A stretch of DNA of 64,000 nt from Klebsormidium nitens. Its lineage: Eukaryota > Streptophyta > Klebsormidiophyceae > Klebsormidiales > Klebsormidiaceae. The stretch lies in assembly GCA_000708835.1 (NCBI GenBank), contig DF237185.1, forward strand, positions 71,569 to 135,568, in the 5' to 3' direction. Position numbers and translations under genes: made by a program. Positions 45,774-57,400 of this stretch are shown in pieces. Below the pieces are notes generated by a model. It ran no database searches and was not told the DNA's origin. It saw nothing but the letters and a program-made list of their open reading frames with translations. Within the stretch, counting starts at the first letter, position 1. Every line of letters starts with the position of its first letter.

Positions 45774-46427
45774 CACTAGGACCGTAGCTAAGTGTGACCA
45801 TATGGTAACGCTCATCTTTTTCAGATGTTACGGAAAAACCCTATGAAGATACCGGATATAAGTGCTCACATTACTCCTGATGCTTCTAGGGGTTATGGTT
45901 GAAATAGTAAGTATGATAGGCAGGTTGAACTCCAAGGCCAGGTTCTTGCTGCCAGCACATTTCAATAAGAGGTCCCAAAACCCTAATATGAGGGGAAATA
46001 AGCGTGACCATATGGTCACGCTTAGGGAAAAGGGGTGGTTTTCATACCAAACCTACACGGAAACTTTTCAACCTTGTCAGGGGCCCTTATTGGGTCATGT
46101 TCAACTTCCCTGAAACCTGAAACCTCCAAAAACCTCTGTGACGTCATCAGCCCAAGTTGCTAACAATGGTCAAACAGGAGACGTCAGGCTAGGGACCAGT
46201 TTGGGGCAAAAAACCCCTGTGAAACCCATGTTAGAATGTCGTCAGCTGGTTCTTTTTGACCAATGCCGTTCCGGGGTATGGTTAGGGAATACCTTAGGGT
46301 CAATGTTGACCAGCCATAGTCCAAGGGTTTGGGTTTTTGTATAAACCCACAGGGTTTTACCCAGTCAATACTTAAGCGTGACCATATGGTCACGCGTTAC
46401 CATATGGTCACAGTTACGGTCCTAGTG
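45774..46427. mobile_element. Non-autonomous inverted-repeat DNA element with TTAA target duplication (piggyBac-like MITE)
   Basis: The ends are imperfect inverted repeats of about 35-40 bases. The left end begins CACTAGGACCGTA and runs into GTGACCATATGGTAACGC; the reverse complement of the right end matches with a short internal gap. The tetranucleotide TTAA flanks both sides (45770-45773 and 46428-46431), as in piggyBac insertions. There is no transposase frame in the 654 bases. A perfect 20-base palindrome, GCGTGACCATATGGTCACGC, occurs twice (46002-46021 and 46376-46395), and a related 16-base form lies in each end. The CACTA start recalls CACTA elements, but the expected 3-bp direct duplication is not found. 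Confidence 0.8.
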
Positions 46428-46431
46428 TTAA

Positions 46432-46997
46432 AGCAGACTGACTCAGCGTGAACCAAGGCCCAGGGGAAGTTGTTGCAGAAAACCAGCTCTGGAAAAGGTT
46501 CTCGGTGGTCTGCTCCCGACTGAACCTTCTGAGTTCGGTTTACACCTTGCATGAAGCTGGGGATCAACAGTTATTAGGTACCCGAATTTTCGGAAGTCTT
46601 CCCAGGTGCGCCTCACGTACCTCAACATGTTGCTGGCTGTCTACCCTACCCTTCTGTTCCAGATGGTGTTCCAGAATTGTTGAATGTGGTTGAACTTGAA
46701 CTTGAAAGTTGAAGTTGTAGCTGCTGATTTTTGCGAAATTGCGTTTCGCTCTAAAAGTTGTGTTCTTGTCCAAGCTCTCTTATCGTTTGCTGATTGTTGG
46801 CGAATCCACTGCAGTCCATTGTCCCTGCTGCTGTTTCAAGTGCAGTCACCATAGCGCATATCTTTTGCAGCGCTTGTTTCATTCAAAGACGCGCAATCAT
46901 TCAATCCTGCAAAACTGTTGCCCGGCCTTGACAAGTGTGAAGCCGTAGATCTGCCACGCAATTCAGAGCTGTTGAATTGTAGGGTCCTTGAGCAGAG
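46432..46997. other. Upstream flank and 5' UTR region of the OB-fold gene
   Basis: No gene seen. Contains a short TGAACTTGAACTTGAAAG repetitive stretch near 46690. The promoter and leader of the plus-strand OB-fold gene are expected here. Confidence 0.4.
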
Positions 46998-49900
46998 ATG
47001 GCAGCCGCTGTGGCACCACAGCAGCCGCAGCAGCCAGAGGCGCAGCAAGAGGCAAGCACGTCTCAGGGTGCCGCACCTCCTCCCCTCCGGAAACCAACTT
47101 TCTGCAAGATCGCAGACCTACGGCCGGGGACGTCCGGCCACAATCTTGTGGTGAAAGTGGTCTCTAGCAAGGTGGGGATGCATTGTTTCGCTGTTTCAAA
47201 TGTATCTTGGCTTCTGGCAATATACCTGGTTCCCTTAGCCAATTGTCCATCACAGCATTCAGTTTCTTAGGTGACAGTGGTCTCCAACGATGTGAGGACG
47301 AACTGTTTCGCTGTTCTCTCCCTGGTTTATTTGGGCATGTACTGTTGGAATTCGTCTTTTAACCAATGCACCCAGTCATCAGCTTAAAAACTTACCACTA
47401 TCAGTTGACAATCGAGCAATATTGCACAGGAGTTTACCAACCATTGCACAAACTTGTAAACCTCCTGAATATCGCAAGAAGCTTTAAGATTCAACCAAAG
47501 GGCCTACATTTGGAAAAGACAAAAAACCGAGAGAGCAACTCTTTAAGCTGAGATGCGATTAAAAAGCTTCTGTTTGCTGCCGCAAAGAGGGAATCTGCTT
47601 CAAATACAAGCTCAACTTCCCCAAGTTTCAGCACTCTCTGGCGAATGGTGCATTTAGGGTTGTGCCTTTCTGATTGCTCTTGCGAGCTCAGTGAGCTGAC
47701 CTCCCGTGCACCAATTTGAATGAGCGTCAACTCATAGAAACTTGGGACATGTGGATAGTACTTATTATGGGGTTACAGAACTTCTGTTGTGAGTCCTGTG
47801 TTCAGTAGTAGAATTTCGTTTGGGCATCAATTCGCTCGGAAAATCCACAGAATTGTCTTTCTCTATTCAAAGATAACGAGGTCAATTTGATATGGTCAGC
47901 AAGTCAAAGTTTTTGCTTTTAATGGTTTACATGAAGAGATACTTACAGTCCTGATCTGGTGCCTGATCTGGTGTTCTACGACAGCATGTTTCTGGAATTT
48001 GGGATTCTTTAAGCAATCCTGAATGCATCAAAATAGGGCCTGACGCTCTATCACTAGCGTAGTCTGCGAAGCTGAGACTTAAGGGACCGGAGTGCACGCA
48101 TTTCAAGGTAGTGCTGAAGTTGACGCGGATTTCAATCCCTACAGTGCTGTAGGGACTTGTCCTTTTTAAACATAAGCCTACTGAAGGAATTGAAAGGCAC
48201 CTCCTGTGAGATTCTGGACCTTGAGGTACTTTGAGTCGCTGTGCTTACACCTCTTCCTGCTGTGATGTATTGTTGAACAATACTATTACTCCGCTTTGCC
48301 AGTACAGCCGATAGACAACCAGTTGATCTTCGTTCAACTGAATGTTGGCCTTGGCACCCTCAGATACTGCAGCAACACTTCACTGCATATCAACCTTGTA
48401 AACCTGGTAGAGTGCAAATTACCACTTTTGATCTCTGTCGAATTATCCTCTCATAGAGACCAGGTGTGTGGCTTTATCCACATTCGTACTTCCAAGGCAA
48501 ATAGAGTTGCCAGTTTCTAGCAAACTTCGTCAAGCCCTCGTTTGACAACGTCAGACTCGGAGATGGTGTTCACTGTTTTGTCAGAGTGTCTGGTATTATG
48601 AACTTTGACACCCCTTTCTCAATCCATTTTCAAGCAAAGGAGATGAGCCAGCGCAGAGGCGGACCCTTGAATAATTTCTCACGAAACAGTTAATGGAACT
48701 GCAGAAAAGGGCTCACTTTCAACCCCGCCTTTACTTCAGGTGGTCCTGCAGCGGGCGCGCCCTGACGGCAGCAAGATGCGGCAAGTGCGGATTGCGGAAT
48801 GTATAGTGGGGGACGAGACCGGAGTGATTGTCTTCACGGCGCGCACCTTACCAAATTGTGATCAGGGTGAGTTTTGCAAAGTCTAGTTCGCCTCTTTTCG
48901 AGTCATCAGAGAAGCAGGAGTTTCGCTGCAGATGGTGTGAGGATCTTGATTTCATAATGCTCGGTGATTGCGCCTGCAATTCTGGATACTCTTCTTCAGA
49001 CCTTACCCGTCTTTGCCTGATTGGCCTTCAAGTTTGTCATGTTGATCATTGAGATTCTGGCTCAGAATTATTGGTAGCTCAAATTCGGATTCACTTCATT
49101 GAAAGCCCAATGCTTTAGTTTCATCCACATCGTGGTCACAGAAATTGACATGAAGACCTCCTTGAGACTTCTCTGAAAGGCATTGCAATTGCAATCACGC
49201 TGCCTTCTGGTTGTCACGGACGGTACAGCCAGGAAAGTCGGGACACTGCTCTTTAAGACTGGAAGTTGGGGTTAGAAATCTCTGAAACTGTTCCTAGAGA
49301 TCGGACCCTGCGGTTTGGAATCGCGAACTGGGTGTCGAACTTTTCCAAGCTGTTCATTAGCTTAGGGAACTGGTGTCATATTGCCCAGGTTTGCAATGGA
49401 AGAGACACACAATGTACATCGTCAGGCTCGCTTGTGACTTGGGAGCAATCGAAGGGTTACACAATCATCATTCACCCTTAATTGCTTCTTTCTTGGTTGG
49501 CTGTCCCTTTCCAGAAGTGTTATCGGTTGCTTCTGAGCATTGCCTATCATTGTCACCTCCACCGTAGATGCTAGATCTCACCCTTGTTCGCAAGTGACAG
49601 TCGTTGTTTTGGCTCTGCCTACACATCTCTGGCCAGTCAGCAGATCCCTGTGCTTATAGCCTGCTGTTTAATAAAGCGGGAAGGAGAACCACATGGGTTG
49701 CAATTGCCGATCTGGACCCCCGTGGGTAGCACTGGTTATGTATACCACTTTAGGAGCTTCATTTGGAATGGGGAATCCGGGGAGTCGGTGAAGGGGTGTC
49801 TACGTGTGCCGGTTCGAAATTGAAATTCTTCTTCCATGGACTGTGTCCATGTATCGTCAAGCATGCCGGCTGTTCGCACTGAGTCTCGTTATCCCAACGC

Positions 49901-50114
49901 CTAGCTATCTTCCTCTTGTACAGTCGAGCTCATGAAGGAGGGCGCCACCGTGACTCTACGGAATGCCAAGATCGACATGTTTAAGGGTTCAATGCGACTT
50001 GCAGTTGATAAGTGGGGTATTGTCACTGCCACGGATGACGCCAGCTTCGAGCCGAAGGTTGACAACAACCTGTCTCTGGTTGAGTACGAGCTTGTAAATG
50101 TAATCGACGAGTGA
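46998..50114 (+). CDS. OB-fold nucleic-acid-binding protein, At4g28440 type
   Basis: Three exons in consistent phase: 46998-47171, 48740-48866 and 49924-50114, giving 163 residues. The first 30 residues are Ala/Gln/Pro-rich. Then KPTFCKIADLRPGTSGHNLV opens a single OB fold, continued by RQVRIAECIVGDETGVIVFT and by GATVTLRNAKIDMFKGSMRL, DKWG and NNLSLVEYELVNV. This matches a conserved plant family of uncharacterised small OB-fold proteins, related in fold to the SOSS-B single-stranded-DNA-binding proteins. No targeting peptide is obvious. The fold suggests single-stranded DNA or RNA binding; the biological role is not established. Intron 1 carries a decayed copy of the exon 1 end about 100 bases downstream of it. 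Confidence 0.93.
47262..47320 (+). repeat. Decayed copy of the OB-fold exon 1 3' edge in intron 1
   Basis: GTGACAGTGGTCTCCAACGA and the following CTGTTTCGCTGTT block align with 47150-47200 across the exon/intron boundary. The donor has changed from AAGGTGGGG to GATGTGAGG. Confidence 0.75.
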
Positions 50115-51486
50115 TTGGTCTTTTTTCGACAGTGTGAATGGTACTTCAGCTGCATAAGCATGCGCAAGCTCAGGCCCAGCCAGTATGTGTATTGAAGAGA
50201 GATTTCTCAGCGTGCCTAGAGACCGAGAAGAATGCTTGATGCAAACTCCGAAGGCTTGCCAGGTAAATCTTGGATTTGTGTTCGTGCAACGTCTTGATTT
50301 GCTGGCTGCGTCAAAATAGGAGTCAGCTAGAGTGCTAGCCAGCCAAAGGCTCTGGAACCAAGTAAACTTCTGACTGTAATGCAGCTTCCGACACGCAACC
50401 GTCACTCAACCTAGTACGTCACTTTGGACACTAATCATAACTCCGAGCAAGCGGGCCTCGTTGCCCGCTCGTAGGTTGAATGTTTATGAGGCGGCGGCTG
50501 ATCAGGTGATAAGTACGACAGGCCAGTTGTTTACTCGGTCTGCAATGATTTAATGCATGTTGCTGACCGTACCTGAACCAGGCCTGGCTTTCCCAAAGTT
50601 CTGGCCGCGCTCAGCTGATGGTACGGTCACCTGGCATGGTAAGTGAAGGTTGAGTCCGATTAGTGCATTCTTGGATTGAAGCTCCAGTCACTGGAAAACG
50701 AGTCCGGCCATGAACGCAATATGCTGCGCGGCCCTGCCTGGCTCAGCTTGTCTCTAACATGGTACGTTCTCACTGCCAATGCCGGCATGCACACATACAT
50801 GTCCACCGTCTCGACATGCGAGTCAAGGAGCCATGCGGCGGTGCTTCCTGCCAAGTTGCATTTGGTTGCAATGATATATTGCATATACACGTACATCGCA
50901 AGCCTGTGTTTCCGACATACTTAATGCATGGTTATACGTCATGAGCCGGAACTCGCGAAACACAAGCAGATAACATACATACATGCACTTCCCCGCCTCT
51001 TTTAGGTGAATCTTAGGAATCATTCAGGGACGTGCCTCGAAGTTTGACTGTACGTCACAAAATTATGGTCACTTGGCCGGCAAGTCATGACTGGCTGCAG
51101 CCGTGACACACTAGTACGAGTCATGCTGTTATGGTTTGGAACCCAGTAATGGCACAAGGACGTCGGACGTGCAGATCGTCCTCTGGCACTGAGGCTCGCT
51201 GACTCAGGCTCATGCACAAGTATTGGACACGCAAGTCTGATCGAGCCTGGTATCACCCAGTCACCATCGAACCCATTGCAAACCTTGTAAGCGGAACGAT
51301 AAGCATCCCGTCGATTGACTCAATGGCAATGAATGATTGCCTTGCATGCCGTGCATCGCCCGGTGCGACCCAGCCACTCGGCTGGCACTCTCAGTGACAG
51401 ATGCCGAAGTCAAAACTCCCTGCATGGGCTCACATTCTCCACCACTTACGGTCAAAAGGTTACGGGAATCCGCAGCTAATGGCACC
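50115..51486. other. Convergent intergenic region, nothing recognised
   Basis: Separates the 3' ends of the OB-fold gene and the SPX-MFS gene. No exon, RNA gene or strong repeat seen. Confidence 0.4.
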
Positions 51487-54400
51487 TCACAATGCTGTCT
51501 TTAAGCTCCTATATTTCAGAAATGTTACAATTGTGGTTCCGCTTGCCACGACCAAAGTGGGTAGCATCGTCAAATTAAGAATATATTTTTGTCCAAAGCC
51601 GCCCATAGCGGTGATCATGATGTCGGATATCGCCCGTGCCAGCGTCCCCGCCTCGGTGGAGAGCAGACCGCAATTGTAGGTCCCTTTGGACAGCCGGGGG
51701 CTCATGGTTTTGGAGAGAAGGGCCATGTTCACACCTGGAAGAAGTGCATTGAGACCCTTACGAGGTTAAGGACAGGTGGCAACAGGTTACAAACCGTCTT
51801 CGAAATCAAGGCCTGTATCGTCAAGCGAGAGTATGTGAAGAAGGATAAGGTCAAAGTTGGCTCTTAGCGGGCCACAGATCGACCCTATGCTTCATCACCG
51901 GTGATGGTACATGGATTCAAACCTTTGATACAGCTGTATCAGAAAACGAGAACCAAAGGAGCTGGGACGTTCAACAATCACGGAGTCGCAAAAACACGAA
52001 CCTTCCATTCACGTACTTAGTATGATCAGCATAGACCGTTCATGAAACTGCTAAACCCTCCCAACTGATCTGTGAGCTCAAAACTAGAAACTGGAAAGTC
52101 AAATGAAGTAAGATTGACTAGCACCCACCTTCAAGCGCACACGTGGCCACAAAAATTAGGATCGCCCCCGCGACGTACTGCGGCAGGCTGTACGGGATGA
52201 GCGGCTCGTAGGACAGGTTCAAAACGACGCCGACCACGGTTATTACCTCGGTCCACATGATGACCAGCCTGCACAGGCGGGGTCAAGGATTGGGTTAACA
52301 ATTTGCCCAGGTAGACTGATTGTAAACGTGATGCCTAACCCGGTTTACACGTTAACAAGCCTGCACAGCGGGGTCAAGGATCCAATCCAATACGTTGACC
52401 CGGGAACAATGACTAGAAATATGGTTATCACCTCGGTCCACAGAGAACGAGTCTGCACGAGGGAAGTCAAAATTCAGGTCAAGACGTTGACCCGAGGCCC
52501 CAACTACGAACCTGGTTCTCCCTCGCTCAACAGGGTAAGGAGCCTGTACAGGGACTATTAAAACTCCAGTAGCAAAACAAATCAACACGCACCTGTCCTC
52601 GTAGACGTTCCCGATGAACGACCCGATAAGGTAGTTGACGGGGAGCACTGTGAGGCCCAGCACGCTCAGGAAAGCGCCCACGCTGCGCGGCGTCCATCGG
52701 AAGTAGTACTTGGTCACGATGCTACTCTCGGAGATGAGGACCTCCGTCGCGAACTTGAGCATGAAGTAGACGAGCAAAGTCACCTGGGAAATGGCGTAGG
52801 TTCCGTTAAAATTTTCTTTTCTGTAACTTTGGGAGCGGGGTTCCATGATCTACAAGAAACTGGTGAGTTTGCTGCTCTCAAAAGCGAGGCCCTGTTTCGC
52901 GAAGTAGACGAACAAAGTCACCTGGAAGGGAGGGAATCGAATCAAAAATTACGGACGTTTCGTTTTGTTCTTGGAAGTCAGTCAATAGACCAGTGGGAGA
53001 AGGGTGTCAACCAGGAGCTTTACTTGGTCACGATGCTGCTCTCGGAGATCAGGACCTCCGTTGCGAACTTGAGCATGAAGTAGACGAGCAAAGTCACCTG
53101 GAAAACGGCAGAACGTACGTCAATTGTGGGAGCAGATTATGAGCAATTGGAGCGGCAAAGCGAATCAGTAACTGTGTCACGATACTGCTCTTGTAGGTGA
53201 GACCTCCCTTGTAGGTGAGACCTCAGTTGCTAAGTTGGGATAAAGGAGACAAGTAAGGTTACTTAGAAAGACGGAGAAAAACCGAATTTGAATCGTTGGG
53301 CTTTTGGTTCCTCTCAGTGGACCAGTGGGATCTCTCGACGGGGAGTCCTACTCGGTCATGATGCTACTCGCGGAACGGAGGACCTCCGTCGCGAACTTGA
53401 GCATGAAGTAGACGAGCAAAGTCACCTGGAAATTGGCAACGCTTAACGTTACGGCTCCCTGTTTTGCAAGGTCAGGAGCGGGGTTCCACTTCAAAAGAAA
53501 TCTGGTCAAGGTTGCTGTTCTCGGAGACGAGGACCCCCGTCGCGATTTTGAGCATAAAACACACGAGCAAAGTCACCTGGAGACGGCGGGAATAACATGT
53601 TTCTCTGGGACAATACAGCAGATGTTCATCATTGGCCTGCCAGAGTCTTCTACGCTCCTGGTCAGCCCCTTGCTCGAACCCACGCCCAGTCCAACTGAGA
53701 CCAGCCCTAACCAACTTCAACCAACTCTGATCAGGTGTGACCCGTCTGAAGCCAACTCTGACCGTAACTTGCCAGTTGGTAACCAGGTTTTTATCAACAC
53801 GGGCGTGTTCATCTCCCACGATAAGGTGCTTTGCTCAAACTTACGCCCAGACCACCTCTTCAGCAATCCTAGCCAGCTCTAACTCCCCTTTAACCAACTC
53901 TAACCGCGACTCTAACCAGTCTGTAACCAGCTCTTGTACCAGCTCGACCGTGTCCTTTGATCCCTTTCAAACTCATGCCCAGACAAACAGAGGCCTACGT
54001 TACCATCTCCAACGAATCCCAACCACCCCTGACTTATTGTGAACCACCTCCAATCAGTCTCAGACCAATATCAACCGGTGACTTAACCAGTACAAAACTG
54101 AGTTCCTCACTAGCACGGGCGAGTTCATCTCCCGCCAAACCTCCGCCAGAGTCTTGGCCGGCGCCTCAACCTCCTCTTCACTGCCAAACTCGGACCCCCG
54201 CCCGTCCGACGCAGCTCCGCTCTCCACTTCGGGGGGGTCCGGCAATAGCAGGGGCCGCTTGGCATTGGTGAGATTGGCGGAAGAATGAGAGGGGGTCATT
54301 GTTGGATCTGGCCGATGTGGTTCCTGCAAGTAATGGAAAATAAAGAATGTGGATCTTGGGGTCTTGGAATGTGAGACTCTAAAGGTCGAGAATTGTGCAT

Positions 54401-57400
54401 CCTGAAAAATGTTGGAAACTGGAGGTCTTGAGTTCCCATTGTTTTAGGCCAGACCCCATCCGATCCAGCGCCAGTCTCCGTAAAGGGGGCCCTGGCAATA
54501 GCAGGGGCCGCTTAACATCGGTGAGATTGGCGGAATAGCGGAAGGGGGTCACTGTGGGATCCGGCCGGTGGGGCTCCTGTAAGTAGCGCGGGGACAATAA
54601 CGTTTTGAGGATGAGAATGAGTTCAAGGCTCTCAGTTAAGCACTTGCTCTGTGAACTCGCCCGCTCTCCACTGTCGGTAGGTCCGACACGCGAGGGAGCG
54701 CTTGGCGGTGGCAAGACTGACAGAGGAGTTGGAAGCTTCATAGAAGGACCCGGCCGATGACTTTTCTTAAGCGGCGAGGGACGAAAATTTAAATCACGGG
54801 TGACGAAATTTCAGATCATGGGAGTCTGAATTAACCTTCAAACTTCTGCTTTGAAAGCCGCACCAAAGCGTTGTCTGTATCATGTCCTCCCGACAATACC
54901 AGGCGGCTTTTGCGGTGGGCAGGTCAGCCCAGAAGTCGAAAGCCGTCACTAATGACCCAGTGCCTCTAAAAGCTCCGCTTTCCGCTTGGAAAACTTTCGC
55001 CCAAAAGCAGTCGCCATCATAACGTCCTAACTCAACCAACATTTTCAGTTACCATAATGGGACCTAAGCACCCCAAGAAAGACAGAAGTAAAACATGCAT
55101 GCACATGCGTCCAAGAGTACCTAAGGCCAGTCTAAGGCCAGTCCAAGTTGAATCCGGGTTCTCGGTCCTAGACCGATTTAGTATTCCATCGATTGAAGGC
55201 CAATAATTCTTCGATTCTGAGGACAATTAGTCCAAAACCTGTAAGCGGTCCAGGTGAAGGTTTCAATCTTGCATCCAAAACACCTCATCTCCTCAACATC
55301 CAAAAATAGCAGTCATTTATCTACTTTCCCGACCGACCGACCCACCAAAAGGGGCCGGATCGGAACCGGAATATTATTTCCACTGGCCTAAGCATCAAGA
55401 CGATGACGTCACACCCACCTTGAAGAAGACGAAAACGGCGACCAGGAAGAGCGCCCACCAGAGCGTCATGATCCATCCGGGGGCGGTGACGTCATTCACC
55501 ACGATCGGACGGCCCGGGAGGAACGGGATGCGGAAGTCGAGTGACGTCATCAGGCCAGCCATGGCTGGGCCGGCGGCCATGCCAAACGCGCTGGCGCTCA
55601 CAAACGCGGCGGAGGCCTGTAGGGGAATGGTTTACCAAGGGTTAGCGCTCGCTCAACTGGGTTTTAGCAAGAGAAGGTGCCCGGACCTCAAGTCAACGCA
55701 CTAGAGCGTACACGCAAATGCGTTCTGCAATGAGCGGATTGGGCTGTGCTGCAAGCTGCTCATGTCCAACTGAGAAGAAGGTTCTACAGCGAATTGCACT
55801 GGAGACTTTACACACCGTACATGTCCCCTTCAGTTCTCGCTCTCTCAACCTGAAGGCCCACGCTTCAAAGAGCTGCCGACCACTGGGGCTGCCCTTCGAC
55901 AACCCTCAGCAGATGCTTTCAGAAGACGATCTACTCAAGAGATGCGCTCGCATGAACGACGTATTGTCAGGGACCGAGAAGCTACTGTGTGCGCACCTGG
56001 GTCCTCTGCTTGACCGGAACCCAGTCGGCAATGTATCGCCGGTTGATGGCCCGAGCACCGCCTGTGTTGCAGACGAACAAGAAATAGTGAGCACATCAAA
56101 AGAAACTCTAATAGTAACGAGGAACTCAAGATACAGGAGGAAGGGTGGAGTTACTTTGGAGGTTAGGGTGGGTTCGGGTGCGGAGCATGTCATCTTGGCC
56201 TTAGGCTTTTAGTGTTGGTTAAGCCGAGAGTAAGTACGTTCAGTTCCTTAAGATCCTCATTGCTAGTTAAGTTTATGGTTATGTAAGCACTCAAACGACC
56301 AGTAGTCAAGCCCTATCCATGCCAACACAGAAACGAAGCCGTCCGATGGCCGTGCTCGGTCATCAAACGGCCTAATTTTTGAAGGGTCCAAATCTCAATC
56401 TGGCCAAGCGTCGACGAACTGGTGTTAAAACCGACCGACTCCGGAAAGGTTTGTTCAACTCTCCACTCCTTCCGAAAAACGAAGACTCGGATTGTCAGAA
56501 GAACCACGAAAAAGAGAAGAGAAGCTGTTTCGTTTCACATCCGAAGCCGCTCAAGAGACGAAAGGGCAAAAACAGGCTCCAAAGGGGCCCAATGGTCTTT
56601 ACAAACAGTTTCTCGGTGCTCATGAGAGACTTCCTCTCTTTAAAGTCGGGAATTGCGTCTCCTATTCAATATTCTGGATAAATCGCCAAACGGAACAAAG
56701 ATGAACACTGAAAACGGTGCTACAACGTTGTAAGAGGAAGGTAAGCGAGTTCTGAGGGGAGTTTTGAGGGGAAATCCAAAACCGCTGTCTTAAGGCACCA
56801 TTTTCAGAAGCAAAATGACTCCGTAACGCTCCACCTACTGATAACTGCACGCACTCGAAAAGGTCACACCTTTTCATCGCAACCAACTGCTAAGGCATTA
56901 TAACCGACCGCAAAGTAGTGCGGTTGGCCCCAAAGGCGTCGCCGTAAGATGAAAGGGGACAGTTTTCGAGGGCTTACCAAGCCCGTTGAACGCCCGCCCC
57001 AGTAGCACCAGCCACACCGAATTGAAGACGAGGGCTAGGGCGTAGAAGATGTTGCCAATGATCAGGATGATCGTACTGACGATGAGGGGCTCTCGGTAGG
57101 ACCGGTTGGACCAAGCACTGCAAGTCGAGAGAGCTTAGGCTTACAGAGGGCTTCGCTTGATGCGAAACGGCTGCTATTAAAACTTTCATTCCGATCCTGC
57201 GAAAGCTAACCTCACCGAAATAAGCCCATGTCTCTGACCGAAGTGAAACCCTGTCTTCCATCTGAATGAAAGCCTGTCCCTGTTCGAAACCTAGCCCCGT
57301 CCCTGTCCATAATAAACCCATGTTTGGTCAAATCTTAACCTCCGGTCTCTAGTCTCTCACCTATAGACGAAGGTAGAGACCAGGGCGGTAAGAGGCATGG

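Noticed and set aside
45774-46427. CACTA-type transposon
   Set aside because: The ends begin CACTA, but the flanks show a 4-base TTAA duplication and not the 3-base direct repeat expected for CACTA elements.
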